Positions 36,143-47,204 of a stretch of DNA of 54,720 nucleotides are shown here, one piece after another (positions within the stretch are counted from its first letter, which is position 1; each line of letters starts with the position of its first letter). Made by a program: the position numbers and the translations under genes. This stretch comes from Gammaproteobacteria bacterium (GTDB taxonomy: Bacteria > Pseudomonadota > Gammaproteobacteria > Pseudomonadales > Pseudohongiellaceae): the NCBI GenBank assembly GCA_029242705.1, contig JAQWTK010000106.1, positions 1 to 54,720 of the forward strand. The letters run 5' to 3'. The notes beneath the pieces are model-generated. The model saw only the letters and a program-made list of their open reading frames with translations. It made no database searches and had not been told where the DNA came from.

Positions 36143-38199
36143 TGGCAATCGAAGCGGTCAATAATTCGAGACGAACGTTACTAGTTCTAGCGATGAGTAT
36201 TATCTTCGCACAATCTGTCTTTGCCCAAGATGACAATGAAATAAATATAGAAGATATTGAAATAACAGAAGCCACAGCTCCAGTATGTTTTGGCTTCACT
36301 GATATAGCAGATGTGCGCGCGCAAGAAATCTGTGATGCACTGCAATTGGATGAAAATGTTAAAGCCAGAGAGCTTAGCGAAGAGTGGATCCAGAATGAAC
36401 CTGAGTCCCCAGCGGCACAATTCGCGATAGCTGAGGTCTTGTTCTCGGTTGAAGGAAATATGCCTCGCGCATTATTTCATTTGAATCTAGCTGAAGCTCT
36501 GACAAATTACGATTCTGCTGAATCTGCCTTCAACTCCGGTAACGTGCAATGGCATTACTTAACATTAAGCCAGTTGTCTCATGTACACCAGCTAATGGGT
36601 GATCAATTAAAGTCTTTAGAATATTTAGAAAAAATCTCTGAAATTTATGACATTGATATGGAATCGTCACGAGGTTGGCCGCTCATTAAGCTCAAACAAT
36701 ATGCCGCGGCCGAAGAATCGGCAAACCGCGTATTAGATAATAGCGATAATGCGCTGGAAAGAGCCCGTGCGTGGAATACTCTCTGTGCTGCACAACTTGC
36801 GAGCCTAAAGCCAATCGCATCGACTTCAGCTTGTGATCTTGCAGTCAATGAAGAAGAACGAATAACCGACAACTCAAATAATTATGATACCGTTTATCTT
36901 ACCAATGCTTCAGAAGTTTCATTAAGTCTATTGCAAATGGAACAAGCAGAAAATTATTTAGACCGCGCTACCCAGTTTCTAAACCCAAATAGCGTAGCGG
37001 ATCCTTGGATATACAAATTATTTTTGACATTAAGCCAAGGACGGTTCGACGATGCGAAAAATGCTCTCGACAGAATGTTAGTTTGGCGACAGCAGCAAAA
37101 ACCAATAGTTAATGTTATGAATCGCGCCGAACATTTTCTCGTTGCTGCAAGCTTTCTCATGGTGGCTGGCTACTCTGAAGATGCTATTAAGCTTAGTCAA
37201 ACAGCTCTCAATCAGCCAGATCGGAACGGTTCTTATAGCGCAGATGATGATCAGAAAGATTCTTTTGCCGCCTTATTAAGCATGATTGCTAATCGCACCG
37301 AGTATCAAATTCAAATGGAAAAATTGGCGACAGAGGATTTTACTGCATCGCTTTTCAGGAGACTCAAAGCGAACATGCTAAGACTTGATGCTTGGCAGGC
37401 AGAACGAAGAGCCGCCTCACTATTTGCAGACTTCGAGGTATTGCAGAATCGTCTGCGGCCCTATGCTCCATTAGATGTTCATATACCAGAATGGATCGAG
37501 CCAGAAATAATTAATTTAATTGGTACGGGTGTAATGTCAACAATACTTGAGCAAGCTAAGAAAAATGGTGCGTTTCAACTAAATGAAGGATATTACTATT
37601 CATATCTCACAGAAATAGAAACATTAGAAAATAACGCAGAATCATTAATCGACGCTGGTGAAAAAGCTTTAGAAAATTTACCACAACAAGAAGTTCTACT
37701 TCGAGCAAGGATTTCTATGCATATGGCTGAAGCACACTGGAGTAAGAGTAATTATAACGAGTCGTTAAATTATTTTGAATTAGCCTATAAACAAGATCCC
37801 AGCATTATTCGAAGACTAGAGACCAGTTTACCCATTTTTTTTAATGGGGACGGTACAGATTTTTCAAACAGCATAGAAAGTTATTTAAGAAAATCTCCAA
37901 GATTTAAGCATGATATCAATGGATTACAGCTCGAAATAAAGTCAAGCCCAGACCTTTCTATTTGCCTTAAATCGCGGACTGGGGGAGTATTGTCATGCTA
38001 TACTATTCCTACCGCTGAAAATCAAAGTAGTAAATGGCATGCCCAAGAGCTTACCCAACTATTTCACACAAACGCATTTGGATTAGGGCACCAAATCAGC
38101 AAAGCTCAACGGTCTATTCTGCTAGGTTCAAGTGTAATTCTTAGTTCTCAATCAAACAGGAATCTGCGTAATTCAAGAGATGCCTTCCTGATTCGCTAA
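36142..38199 (+). CDS. Secreted TPR-like repeat protein of unknown function
   Basis: The 685-aa protein has a signal peptide (TLLVLAMSIIFAQSVFAQ, cleavage near residue 29). The rest is largely helical, with TPR-like repeats scattered along the chain, for example PRALFHLNLAEAL, LKSLEYLEKISEIY and NESLNYFELAYKQDP. Its acidic start after the signal peptide (DDNEINIEDIEITE) is typical of exported linker regions. It contains a few Cys residues (three between residues 48 and 64) but no enzymatic motif. It overlaps the MoxR stop by one base (TAATG). It is presumably the periplasmic scaffold of the DUF58-TgpA-MoxR system. Confidence 0.75.
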   Translation: MAIEAVNNSRRTLLVLAMSIIFAQSVFAQDDNEINIEDIEITEATAPVCFGFTDIADVRAQEICDALQLDENVKARELSEEWIQNEPESPAAQFAIAEVLFSVEGNMPRALFHLNLAEALTNYDSAESAFNSGNVQWHYLTLSQLSHVHQLMGDQLKSLEYLEKISEIYDIDMESSRGWPLIKLKQYAAAEESANRVLDNSDNALERARAWNTLCAAQLASLKPIASTSACDLAVNEEERITDNSNNYDTVYLTNASEVSLSLLQMEQAENYLDRATQFLNPNSVADPWIYKLFLTLSQGRFDDAKNALDRMLVWRQQQKPIVNVMNRAEHFLVAASFLMVAGYSEDAIKLSQTALNQPDRNGSYSADDDQKDSFAALLSMIANRTEYQIQMEKLATEDFTASLFRRLKANMLRLDAWQAERRAASLFADFEVLQNRLRPYAPLDVHIPEWIEPEIINLIGTGVMSTILEQAKKNGAFQLNEGYYYSYLTEIETLENNAESLIDAGEKALENLPQQEVLLRARISMHMAEAHWSKSNYNESLNYFELAYKQDPSIIRRLETSLPIFFNGDGTDFSNSIESYLRKSPRFKHDINGLQLEIKSSPDLSICLKSRTGGVLSCYTIPTAENQSSKWHAQELTQLFHTNAFGLGHQISKAQRSILLGSSVILSSQSNRNLRNSRDAFLIR

Positions 38200-38255
38200 G
38201 CTAAATTTTCTCGATAAAAAGAATATAACGGAAAGAAGTTGCAAGGATAGTAGAC

Positions 38256-39455
38256 TTGTCGAATATTGATTCGCTTTCAAAACGCATGATGATATTACTG
38301 GCCGCCGTTTCGGCACTCGGGCCGGTCGCTATGCAAATACTGCTACCTGCCTTACCAGTAATAAAAGAAACTTTCTCAGTAACCAATGATGTGGCGCAGC
38401 TCACCTTAAGTCTTTCTATGCTTGCAATAGCAGCAGGCACACTTGTATATGGACCTCTCTCGGATAAATATGGCAGAAAACCAATAATGTTAATAGGCAT
38501 AAGCATCACACTGATCGGTTCAATTTGTTGCTTTTTATCAAACACAATTTTCCTCCTAATCGTCAGCCGATTTATTCAGGCATTCGGTGCGGCCGTAGGT
38601 TTGGTTTTAGCAAGAGCAATCGTTCGTGATGTTTATGGAGCAACAGAAGCTGCACGAGTAATTGCCACACTCGTCATGGTGATGGTAGTACTACCCATGA
38701 TGTCCCCGGCATTAGGCGGGGAACTCATGCAACTATACGGTTGGGAATCAGTGTTCTTGGTCATAGCTGTTGCGAGCGTATTTTCCCTTGTATTTCTCTA
38801 CTACAATTTGCCAGAGACATTAAGAGAGCCGGTTCCTTTTGAGGGTTTGCAGTCAATATTTGCGATTTTCTCAATTTTATTTAAGTCTAAGGCCTTCTGC
38901 GGGTATGCATTTTGTGTAACTTTTGTTTCAGTAGTATTTTTCAGTTTTATTTCGGCCGCGCCGGAGATAATGGTTTCCGTCCTAAACCGACCACCTACTG
39001 ACTATGGTTATTATTTTATTATGCTTCCAGTAGGATTTATGTCTGGAAATTACGTGGCGCGATATTTTGGACGAACAATCTCTATTGATAAAATGATTAC
39101 AGTCGGCGCAAGCGTCGGGATCGCTGGAGTACTCCTAGCGATAACCTTGCACATAATGGGATTTAATCAACCTCTAGCGTTATTTGCCCCTATAGCGCTG
39201 GCCGTATTTGGTAATGGTATAACGCTTCCTAATGCTCAAGCTGCTGCCATAAATGAATTTCCCGAATATGCTGGGAGCGCATCTGGCTTAACAGGGTTCC
39301 TACAAATGACTGCTTCCGCAGCGGCAGCGCAATTAGTCGCATTTATCTATAACGGAACCGTCTATCCTCTACTATTTTTGATGCTAGCTTCCTCAGTCGT
39401 TTCTCTTATGTTATTTCATTGGGGCGTCTTAAGACACAAAGGAAAAATTATCTAG
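38256..39455 (+). CDS. Bcr/CflA-family multidrug efflux MFS transporter
   Basis: The 399-aa protein has 12 predicted membrane helices and MFS motifs. GPLSDKYGRKPIMLIG is motif A between helices 2 and 3, and ARAIVRDVYGA is the motif typical of the Bcr/CflA subfamily. The N-terminal segment with LLPALPVIKETFSV is also subfamily-typical. It probably uses a TTG start at 38256 with an AAGGATAG ribosome-binding site 5 nt upstream; a later ATG would cut the N-terminal tail. Substrates cannot be inferred. It is a lone gene convergent with selA. Confidence 0.88.
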   Translation: MSNIDSLSKRMMILLAAVSALGPVAMQILLPALPVIKETFSVTNDVAQLTLSLSMLAIAAGTLVYGPLSDKYGRKPIMLIGISITLIGSICCFLSNTIFLLIVSRFIQAFGAAVGLVLARAIVRDVYGATEAARVIATLVMVMVVLPMMSPALGGELMQLYGWESVFLVIAVASVFSLVFLYYNLPETLREPVPFEGLQSIFAIFSILFKSKAFCGYAFCVTFVSVVFFSFISAAPEIMVSVLNRPPTDYGYYFIMLPVGFMSGNYVARYFGRTISIDKMITVGASVGIAGVLLAITLHIMGFNQPLALFAPIALAVFGNGITLPNAQAAAINEFPEYAGSASGLTGFLQMTASAAAAQLVAFIYNGTVYPLLFLMLASSVVSLMLFHWGVLRHKGKII

Positions 39456-39460
39456 CCTTG

Positions 39461-40894
39461 TTAATCAAACTTAGCTAAATGCTCTAATTGAGAACTTAAG
39501 TCAGATTCCTTTTTCAAACATCTCAGATCGAAAAGTAGCCTGCCATCATGAATACGGCCAATTACAGGAGCCGGCAAGCTTCGAAATTCTTTAGCTAACA
39601 TTTGGAGAGTTGAATCCGTTTCTCCTTTTCTAGCTATCGGCCTGATCACTATCGCCCTGCTTTCAAGCAAGTCTAAAGGAAGTGCTCCACTGCCAATTTG
39701 GCTCTTGCAGGGCTCTATAAAAACATCAGCAATATTTCTCAATTTTTCATTTAAAATTGGCAATATCTTTTTAGCTAGAGAGTCGATTTCAGCCAATGAA
39801 CGTGTTAAGTCACTTAATAGAGGCAATCTACAATTAAGTCGATCTGGATCTCTATAAATTTTGATGACTTCTGCCAATGCGGCGATAGTAGTTTTATCTA
39901 CTCGCAGTGCACGTTTAAGTGGGTTTCGCTTTATTGCTCCAATGAGCTCCTTTTTCCCGACTATGAGCCCCGCCTGAGGGCCTCCTAATAATTTGTCGCC
40001 ACTAAAGGTAACAACATCTGCCCCTAGACTTAGTGTTTCAGTAACAGTTGGCTCATAAGGCAACCCATACTTCGTTAGATCAATTAGCGTACCACTTCCC
40101 AAATCAGACACAAAGTGTAAACCTTTCTTATGCGCCAACTGACTAAGTTCAGACTCTGGAATAGAATTAGTAAAACCCCGAATTTCATAATTACTAGTGT
40201 GCACCTTCATCAATAAGCTTGCATCTGCGTTAATGGCAGACTCATAATCACGTAAATGAGTGCGGTTGGTTGTTCCAATTTCTTTGAGAATACAACCAGC
40301 ACTTTCCATTACATCGGGAATACGAAACGCACCACCAATTTCTACTAACTCCCCTCGAGAAATTATCACTTCTTTTTCGCAAGCAAGTGTGTTTAACACA
40401 AGCAACACTGCAGCAGCATTGTTGTTTACAACCGTGGCCGCTTCCGCACCGGTAATTTCGCATAGCAGACCCTCTAAGTGTGAGTCACGATCTCCCCTTT
40501 TACCAGTCCTTAAATCATATTCAAGATTCGTCGCGTGAGCTGCTACTTTTCCCATTGCTGAGATTGCAGAATCAGGCAACCTAGCACGCCCCAAATTAGT
40601 ATGCACAACGGTACCTGTTAAATTAATTACTTGAACAAGAGAACTTTGGAACGAATTTCTCACTCGCTCAGCGACGGTTTGACAAAATGATTCGAAAAAA
40701 TCCTTATGTGTAACCGTTTCTATAATGGAGTGGTTATCTAGCGATATCTGGCGCCGCAATGATACAAGGTTTTCCCGAATCACCAATTTAACTGCTTTAT
40801 GCCCATAACTAGACACGAGGTCCTTTAGCTCAGTCGATTGGAGCGCTTTGTCGACACTGGGTAAAGCTTTAAAGATATCAGTTTGAGACTTCAC
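39461..40894 (-). CDS. selA: L-seryl-tRNA(Sec) selenium transferase SelA
   Basis: SelA converts Ser-tRNA-Sec to Sec-tRNA-Sec using selenophosphate. The 477-aa PLP enzyme has the N-terminal tRNA-binding domain (about residues 1-70), NLTGTVVHTNLGRA, and the PLP lysine in TFSGDKLLGGPQAGLIVG (about residue 285). PVIGRIHDGRLLFDLRCL follows near the C-terminus. Length is normal and I see no disruption. selB lies 6.4 kb away on the other strand and is interrupted, and no selD or selC is in the window. Confidence 0.95.
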   Translation of the reverse strand: MKSQTDIFKALPSVDKALQSTELKDLVSSYGHKAVKLVIRENLVSLRRQISLDNHSIIETVTHKDFFESFCQTVAERVRNSFQSSLVQVINLTGTVVHTNLGRARLPDSAISAMGKVAAHATNLEYDLRTGKRGDRDSHLEGLLCEITGAEAATVVNNNAAAVLLVLNTLACEKEVIISRGELVEIGGAFRIPDVMESAGCILKEIGTTNRTHLRDYESAINADASLLMKVHTSNYEIRGFTNSIPESELSQLAHKKGLHFVSDLGSGTLIDLTKYGLPYEPTVTETLSLGADVVTFSGDKLLGGPQAGLIVGKKELIGAIKRNPLKRALRVDKTTIAALAEVIKIYRDPDRLNCRLPLLSDLTRSLAEIDSLAKKILPILNEKLRNIADVFIEPCKSQIGSGALPLDLLESRAIVIRPIARKGETDSTLQMLAKEFRSLPAPVIGRIHDGRLLFDLRCLKKESDLSSQLEHLAKFD

Positions 40895-41084
40895 GATTAT
40901 ACATAGCTCACGGCTACTTAATTAGACAGCTTTCTGAAGAAGGACCCGCAATCTACGTAATTTTTTGGCAATATTCAACCTGAAATTCAACTTAACTGAC
41001 CGTAGATAGAAGTTTTTCACTTTACATAGAGGTAAATTCGTTCAAATAATAGCGCATAAAGCAACCTAAGCATCTTAGATCACT

Positions 41085-42026
41085 ATGACTTCACTGCCCC
41101 ACCTATTAATATCTAACAAGTTCCACGAAGCAACGATTGAAAAATTAGACTCTCTTTTCCAACTCCATCATTTATGGAAAATGGATAGGAAAGAACAGAA
41201 AAAACTTATCGATGAGCTAAACGGCTCCTGTCAAGCTGTTGCTACTGGTTCGTGGGCTTGTAACGAACTAGTCTATGGCCTAGATTCTCTAGCGTTAATA
41301 GCTGCATACGGAGTTGGGATTGATGGAATTGATCTTACCCTAACCAATAAAAAAAACGTCAGAGTAACCAACACACCCAATGTTTTAAATAACGACGTTG
41401 CCGATATAGCCCTAGCGCTTATTTTAGCGACTACAAGAAATATCATTAACGCAGACAAATACGTTCGATCTGGCCATTGGGAAAATAACCCTATGAATTA
41501 TGGTTCTGGCCTCAGCGGTAAAACACTTGGGATAGTTGGACTTGGTAGAATTGGCAAGGCAGTGGCTGAAAGAGCTCTACCGTTTAAATTAAAGATCGCT
41601 TACCACAACCGAACTCCCAAAAATTTAGATTATATCTACTTCTCTTCAATCACCGAGCTCGCGAAAGCTTCAGATATTTTAGTATGTATTCTTCCTGGAG
41701 GAGTAGAGACGAATCACCTTATAAATGAAGAAGTGCTTACAGCTCTTGGATCAGAAGGAATTTTCATCAACATTGGGCGGGGATCTACCGTTGACGAAGC
41801 AGCGTTAACAAACTGCTTATCGAGAGGTGCTATTGCAGGAGCAGGTCTAGACGTCTACGCTAACGAACCTAATATATCGATGGAATTACGAAGACTAGAA
41901 AATATTGTGCTCCTACCGCATATTGGCAGCGCGACAATAGAAACTAGAGCCGCCATGGGAGACCTAGTTATAGATAACCTTAACGCCTATTTTTCAGGCA
42001 AAGAATTAATTTCAGAAGTATTGTGA
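41085..42026 (+). CDS. D-2-hydroxyacid dehydrogenase (NAD-dependent)
   Basis: The 313-aa cytosolic enzyme belongs to the D-isomer-specific 2-hydroxyacid dehydrogenase family. The NAD-binding glycine motif is GIVGLGRIGKAVAERA. The catalytic set is Arg in INIGRGSTVDEAAL, Glu in AGLDVYANEP and His in LLPHIGSATIETR. Likely substrates are glyoxylate, hydroxypyruvate or similar 2-oxo acids, but the sequence does not decide. The stop overlaps the GTG start of the small CPXCG protein gene. Confidence 0.93.
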   Translation: MTSLPHLLISNKFHEATIEKLDSLFQLHHLWKMDRKEQKKLIDELNGSCQAVATGSWACNELVYGLDSLALIAAYGVGIDGIDLTLTNKKNVRVTNTPNVLNNDVADIALALILATTRNIINADKYVRSGHWENNPMNYGSGLSGKTLGIVGLGRIGKAVAERALPFKLKIAYHNRTPKNLDYIYFSSITELAKASDILVCILPGGVETNHLINEEVLTALGSEGIFINIGRGSTVDEAALTNCLSRGAIAGAGLDVYANEPNISMELRRLENIVLLPHIGSATIETRAAMGDLVIDNLNAYFSGKELISEVL

Positions 42027-42220
42027 GCCATTTAGTGCAGGAATTTGTCAAATCCCAATGCCCTTACTGTGGCGAAATCGTAGAACTGGGTGTGGACTGC
42101 TCGATACCACAGCAAGAGTATATTGAAGACTGTCATGTCTGCTGCAGACCTATACAGGTTATTGCTTCGGTTGATGAGCAAGGAATACCATCGATTTATC
42201 TGAGTGACGAAAACAACTAA
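42023..42220 (+). CDS. CPXCG-motif cysteine-rich protein
   Basis: The 65-aa protein has the hallmark CPYCGE (about residues 13-18) and a second pair CHVCCRPI (about 39-46), a zinc-ribbon-like arrangement. Such proteins are widely conserved in Proteobacteria and have no known function. The start is GTG overlapping the dehydrogenase stop (GTGA). Confidence 0.88.
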   Translation: MSHLVQEFVKSQCPYCGEIVELGVDCSIPQQEYIEDCHVCCRPIQVIASVDEQGIPSIYLSDENN

Positions 42221-42503
42221 TCGCCGGAATTACGGCAGAATTCCCATTTATAGAATCAGATAAAAATTACAGCATTATGATAACTAACTCAGAACTGGAT
42301 TTTAACTTTGTTGTGCTTTATTCTCTCGCCCGCAGGCATCGGATTGAACTGATTATTTTTTGTACAAAATATGCTCCTATAAAACCACAGGAAGCTAAAA
42401 TTTAGCTCATTGTGATTTGTAAAACGTATTCGGGTATGATCTGCATAGCTAATTTCAGATTTGTAGAAATTTTTCAAGACTAAAGCGGGTAGTAATTTAC
42501 TCT

Positions 42504-45254
42504 ATGAAAAAAGCTCCATCCAAAAAATCCTCTCCGTCTCGAAAACTAAGAAAAAAACCTAAAAAGTATGTTTTTGCTTTCGGTAAAACCACAGACGGCA
42601 ACGCCTCGATGAGAGAATTGCTTGGTGGAAAAGGAGCAAACTTAGCAGAAATGGCGTCTATCGATTTGCCCGTACCGCCAGGATTCACCATCTCAACGGA
42701 TGTCTGTACCTACTACTATAGTCATGAAAAGCGCTACCCAGCAACTTTAACAAAAGCAGTTGAAGTGGCCGTTAAAAAAATTGAGTCACAACTAGGAAAG
42801 AAATTTGGAGCTCGCGCAAATCCATTACTAGTTTCTGTTCGATCCGGAGCCCGCGATTCCATGCCAGGAATGATGGATACGATTCTTAACCTTGGCCTCA
42901 ACGATGAAACAGTAGAAGGGCTATCCGAAACTTCAAATAATCCGAGATTCGCATGGGATTGCTACCGTCGTTTTATTCAAATGTATGGCGATGTGGTTAT
43001 GGGAGTACAAGCTCGAACGGAAGAAGAGGAAGAACCTTTCCACAAGGAACTTGAAAAGCTTAAAAATAAGGTTGGCGCATCATCAGACGCAGAGCTTAAT
43101 ACAGAAGACTTAAAACTATTGGTTAAGCGTTACAAAGCACTTATTTCAAAGCGAACACGAAGCGCATTCCCACAAAATGTTATGGAACAATTATGGGGAG
43201 CAATTAGCGCTGTATTTAACTCATGGAAAAATGAGAGAGCTATACTTTATAGGCAACAATACGGCATCCCTGCCGAATGGGGAACCGCTGTTAATATCCA
43301 GGCAATGGTGTTTGGCAATGCGGGAGATGATAGTGCTACTGGTGTGGCATTTACGAGAGATCCCGCAAATGGGGAGAAAATATTCTATGGCGAGTATTTA
43401 ATAAACGCTCAGGGAGAAGATGTTGTCGCAGGAGTGCGGACCCCGCAACCCATACAGCAGATGGCTGAAACCCTACCCAAAAATTTTAAGGATTTGGAAA
43501 AAGTTCGAAGGAAATTGGAAAAGCATTTCTGTGATATGCAGGATTTTGAATTTACGATAGAAAATGGTCAGCTTTACATGCTTCAAACACGAAATGGTAA
43601 ACGAACAGGTTTAGCAGCAGTTCGCATTGCGGTTGAAATGCAAAAAGAACGATTAATGGATCAAAAAACCGCATTGTTAAAAATACCCGCAGAGTCTATC
43701 GATTCCTTACTGGTACCGATATTTAATCCCAAAGCACTAAAAGCCGCTACGGTTATAGGACATGGTCTTCCCGCTGGGCCTGGCGCTGCCACTGGACGAA
43801 TCGCATTTACGGCCGCCAACGCGGAGATCGAAACTCGCAAGGGTAATAAGGTCGTACTGTGCCGCACTGAAACTTCTCCCGACGATCTTAGAGGCATGCT
43901 TTTAAGCCAAGGCATCCTCACTTCGAGAGGCGGGGTCTCCTCCCATGCTGCTCTAGTAGCACGGCAGTTAGGAAAAGTTTGTATTTGTGGTGCCGGAGAC
44001 GTAGTAATCAATTATGAGAAGCGCACATTAACTTCCGGCAAAGTCGTGCTTAAAGAAGGCGACTACATCTCCATAGATGGATCTACGGGTGCCATCTACA
44101 AAGGCGCTATAGAAAGTGCCGACTCTGATGTTAAACGAGTACTAGAAGGCGGCCTAAAGCCGTCGAGCAGTTACACCTATGATTTGTTCGATACTGTAAT
44201 GAAATGGGCGGACAAACATCGGGAGCTTAAGATTAGGACAAATGCTGACACACCAGCAATGGCGCAACAAGCAGTTGCTTTTGGTGCTGAAGGGATCGGG
44301 CTTTGTAGAACTGAACATATGTTCTTTGATGGTGATCGAATAGACTATATGCGCCAAATGATACTTGCAGTCGATGAAGTGCAGCGAAGAGCAGCTCTTA
44401 AAAAACTCTTACCTTTCCAAAAGAAAGACTTTATTGGTCTCTTCAGGGCAATGAACGGTAGGCCCGTAACCATACGCCTCCTTGATCCTCCATTGCATGA
44501 GTTCTTACCACAAGACGATGTAGTAAGAAGACAGCTCGCTGAAAAGCTTGATGTACCATTCGATTTTGTTATCGATCGCATAAAAGCATTGCATGAAGAA
44601 AACCCAATGTTAGGTTGTCGTGGTTGCCGCCTCGGCATCCTTTATCCAGAAATTACTGAAATGCAAGCAAGGGCGATATTTGAGGCTGCAGCGCAGATCC
44701 TTAAGGGAAAGAAGCGCATCAAAGTGAAGCCTGAAATTATGATACCCCTAATCGGGTTTAGAGAAGAGCTTGCCGATCAGTTAAATATCGTCCATCGCGT
44801 TGCTAAAGAAGTCATGAAAGCAAGAAAAGTAAAAATCAACTATTTGGTTGGAACGATGGTTGAAGTTCCTCGAGCAGCTATAACGGCAGACGAAATCGCT
44901 CATGAAGCTGACTTTTTTAGCTTCGGCACAAATGACTTAACACAAACTACTTTAGGTCTAAGTAGAGATGATATGGGCCTCTTTTACGACGAATATCAAC
45001 GTAAAGAAATCTATAATCAAAATCCGTTCGCCAGCCTGGATCAAATGGGCGTTGGCAAGCTAGTTAACTATGCAGCTCGTAAGGGCCGAGAAGCAAAACC
45101 AAGTTTAAAGCTCGGTATTTGCGGCGAACATGCGGGAGATCCAGCATCAATAGATTTCTGTCATAGGACTGACTTAAACTATGTTAGTTGTTCTCCCCCA
45201 CGAGTGCCTGTTGCTCGACTGGCGGCAGCGCAAGCGAAGCTCCGCAATAACTAG
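42504..45254 (+). CDS. ppdK: Pyruvate, phosphate dikinase
   Basis: The enzyme interconverts pyruvate + ATP + Pi and phosphoenolpyruvate + AMP + PPi. The 916-aa protein has the ATP-grasp domain ([12 protein letters not shown] near residue 33; [21 protein letters not shown]). The central phosphohistidine domain follows ([18 protein letters not shown], about 472-489), then the PEP/pyruvate barrel ([36 protein letters not shown]). The catalytic Cys is in [19 protein letters not shown]. Minor oddities are EHAGD for the usual EHGGD and SPPRVP for SPFRVP. It produces PPi, which the membrane pyrophosphatase at 13-15 kb could use, so the two may be functionally linked. A basic N-terminal extension of about 24 residues is unusual. 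Confidence 0.95.
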   Translation: MKKAPSKKSSPSRKLRKKPKKYVFAFGKTTDGNASMRELLGGKGANLAEMASIDLPVPPGFTISTDVCTYYYSHEKRYPATLTKAVEVAVKKIESQLGKKFGARANPLLVSVRSGARDSMPGMMDTILNLGLNDETVEGLSETSNNPRFAWDCYRRFIQMYGDVVMGVQARTEEEEEPFHKELEKLKNKVGASSDAELNTEDLKLLVKRYKALISKRTRSAFPQNVMEQLWGAISAVFNSWKNERAILYRQQYGIPAEWGTAVNIQAMVFGNAGDDSATGVAFTRDPANGEKIFYGEYLINAQGEDVVAGVRTPQPIQQMAETLPKNFKDLEKVRRKLEKHFCDMQDFEFTIENGQLYMLQTRNGKRTGLAAVRIAVEMQKERLMDQKTALLKIPAESIDSLLVPIFNPKALKAATVIGHGLPAGPGAATGRIAFTAANAEIETRKGNKVVLCRTETSPDDLRGMLLSQGILTSRGGVSSHAALVARQLGKVCICGAGDVVINYEKRTLTSGKVVLKEGDYISIDGSTGAIYKGAIESADSDVKRVLEGGLKPSSSYTYDLFDTVMKWADKHRELKIRTNADTPAMAQQAVAFGAEGIGLCRTEHMFFDGDRIDYMRQMILAVDEVQRRAALKKLLPFQKKDFIGLFRAMNGRPVTIRLLDPPLHEFLPQDDVVRRQLAEKLDVPFDFVIDRIKALHEENPMLGCRGCRLGILYPEITEMQARAIFEAAAQILKGKKRIKVKPEIMIPLIGFREELADQLNIVHRVAKEVMKARKVKINYLVGTMVEVPRAAITADEIAHEADFFSFGTNDLTQTTLGLSRDDMGLFYDEYQRKEIYNQNPFASLDQMGVGKLVNYAARKGREAKPSLKLGICGEHAGDPASIDFCHRTDLNYVSCSPPRVPVARLAAAQAKLRNN

Positions 45255-45403
45255 TTTTAATTAATCCGATCAAACATAGTTTCTGAATAGTCGCTCTAGT
45301 ATGCGCCAAGTCATGTAACTTCTGCTCTTTGAAATGAGTTTCTCACATCAACATTTATCTGCTAAGCTCAAGAGATTCGCTCGACGACAACCCACTCAAA
45401 CAC

Positions 45404-45411
45404 AAGAATAA
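45404..45411 (+). promoter_or_regulatory. A-rich motif (AAGAATAA) at the lactate permease start, candidate Hfq/Crc site
   Basis: AAGAATAA, an exact AANAANAA match, ends 5 nt before the ATG at 45417. It occupies the ribosome-binding region, where no normal Shine-Dalgarno sequence is visible. In Pseudomonas such motifs mark Crc/Hfq-repressed carbon-uptake mRNAs. The motif is cheap in AT-rich DNA, so this is only a candidate. Confidence 0.3.
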
Positions 45412-45416
45412 ATATC

Positions 45417-47198
45417 ATGAGCACTGGAATTCTTGCATTACTATCTTTACTACCCATAATTTCTGTCGCAATTTTCTTGGTCATGTTGCGCTGGCCGGCG
45501 AGCAGGGCCATGCCTATAGCCTACATCGTAGCGGTAGCCCTAGCCCTGTTTATATGGCAATTATCAATATCTCAGGTACTAGCGGCCTCAATGAACGGGC
45601 TGATTGTAGCTGGAACACTAATCTATATAATATTTGGTGCTATTTTATTGCTTAACACTCTCCAACAAAGTGGAGCAATAAATACTATTCGGCAAGGGTT
45701 TTCGGACATTACGCCGGATCGTCGAATACAAGTAATCATAATCGCCTGGCTTTTCGGCTCTTTTATCGAGGGCTCCGCAGGTTTTGGAACTCCCGCCGCA
45801 GTGGCTGTCCCTTTAATGGTAGGGTTGGGTTTTCCCGCAATGGCAGCTGTAGTTGCCGGTATGATTATTCAGAGCACTCCCGTGTCTTTTGGTGCTATGG
45901 GCACACCAATTCTAGTCGGGATAAATACGGGTTTGTCGGCTGACCCCGCTATGGCAGCCTTTGCGATGGAAAGTGGTTTCGCTGAATGGGAAGATTTTCT
46001 AGCTTCTATTGGAACCAAAGTCGCAATCCTCCATGCCAGTGCTGGCACGTTTATTCCTTTATTGGTTACTGCGGTAATGACTAGGTTTTTCGGAGCTAAT
46101 CGTTCTTTTTCAGATGGGTTTAAGGTGTGGAAATTTGCAATCTTTGCCGCGCTATCGATGACGATCCCTTATCTTTTGGTCGCTACATTCCTAGGCCCAG
46201 AATTCCCATCAATGTTCGGAGGCATGATAGGCCTCGCTATCGTCGTAACTGCGGCAAAGAATGGATTTTTGATGCCCGACCAAACATGGGACTTTGATGA
46301 CAGAAAAAACTGGGATGCCGAATGGACGGGCTCCATGCAAACTGATACATCAAATCCTAGTCCTGCATCAGAAATAAGCCTAGTCAGGGCTTGGTCACCT
46401 TATTTGTTCGTCGCAGGATTACTGGTCTTAACACGCCTTCGAGCAGTTAACATGGAGGCATTCCTTCGAAGTGATCATCCTCTAATCACATGGTCTTGGC
46501 CTCAGATATTTGGGAGTGATATTAGCGCTTCTTTCCAACCTCTTTGGTCGCCAGGCACAATTTTTATCATCGTCTCTCTTCTCACGATTCTGTTACATGG
46601 TTTAAAAGGCTCTGAATATAAGATTGCTCTCAATAATTCTTTAAAAACTCTAGTGCCAGCCTCTACAGCCCTAGTATTTACGGTGCCTATGGTCCAAGTA
46701 TTTATTAATTCTAGTGGAGGTGCCGCCGGTTATGAACAGATGCCCATAGCATTAGCCGAAGGAGTAGCAAATATAGCCGGCTCAGCGTGGCCCTTCTTTT
46801 CAACATTTATTGGCGGCCTTGGCGCATTTGTTGCCGGATCGAATACGGTTAGCAATATGATGTTCTCTCTTTTCCAGTTCGGTGTGGGCGAACGTATTTT
46901 TGTTGATCCGACCTGGGTTGTCGCACTGCAAGCAGTTGGGGGAGCTTCAGGAAATATTATCTGCGTGCATAATGTTGTCGCTGCATCTGCAGTTGCTGGG
47001 CTGATTGGTAAAGAAGGTGCTGTAATCAGAAAGACCCTTCTCCCTTTCTTCTACTACGCACTTATTACTGGTTCTCTTGGCTACGGAATTGTTAATTTAA
47101 GCAATGGACTATTAAACGCTGGATTTATTATGGTAGCCCTGATTGTTGCAGTGATGCTGTACTTCATCTTTAAATACAATCGAAATACAGTCCCTTAA
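45417..47198 (+). CDS. L-lactate permease family transporter (LctP/LldP)
   Basis: This is a 593-aa inner-membrane permease with about 13-14 helices for lactate, and possibly glycolate, taken up with H+. Family features are [25 protein letters not shown] (about 118-142) and the Gly-rich segment [39 protein letters not shown] is a very characteristic LldP sequence, as is [18 protein letters not shown]. Length is slightly above the usual 550-560. No lactate dehydrogenase gene is adjacent. Confidence 0.93.
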   Translation: MSTGILALLSLLPIISVAIFLVMLRWPASRAMPIAYIVAVALALFIWQLSISQVLAASMNGLIVAGTLIYIIFGAILLLNTLQQSGAINTIRQGFSDITPDRRIQVIIIAWLFGSFIEGSAGFGTPAAVAVPLMVGLGFPAMAAVVAGMIIQSTPVSFGAMGTPILVGINTGLSADPAMAAFAMESGFAEWEDFLASIGTKVAILHASAGTFIPLLVTAVMTRFFGANRSFSDGFKVWKFAIFAALSMTIPYLLVATFLGPEFPSMFGGMIGLAIVVTAAKNGFLMPDQTWDFDDRKNWDAEWTGSMQTDTSNPSPASEISLVRAWSPYLFVAGLLVLTRLRAVNMEAFLRSDHPLITWSWPQIFGSDISASFQPLWSPGTIFIIVSLLTILLHGLKGSEYKIALNNSLKTLVPASTALVFTVPMVQVFINSSGGAAGYEQMPIALAEGVANIAGSAWPFFSTFIGGLGAFVAGSNTVSNMMFSLFQFGVGERIFVDPTWVVALQAVGGASGNIICVHNVVAASAVAGLIGKEGAVIRKTLLPFFYYALITGSLGYGIVNLSNGLLNAGFIMVALIVAVMLYFIFKYNRNTVP

Positions 47199-47204
47199 AT
47201 AAAA

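Noticed and set aside
40248-40538. Overlapping open frames on both strands within selA
   Set aside because: They only mirror the selA coding bias; the selA frame has all expected motifs.
42355-42372. TTTTGTACAAAA palindrome before ppdK
   Set aside because: The 12-bp palindrome is made mostly of T and A in an AT-rich region. A binding site cannot be supported without comparison.
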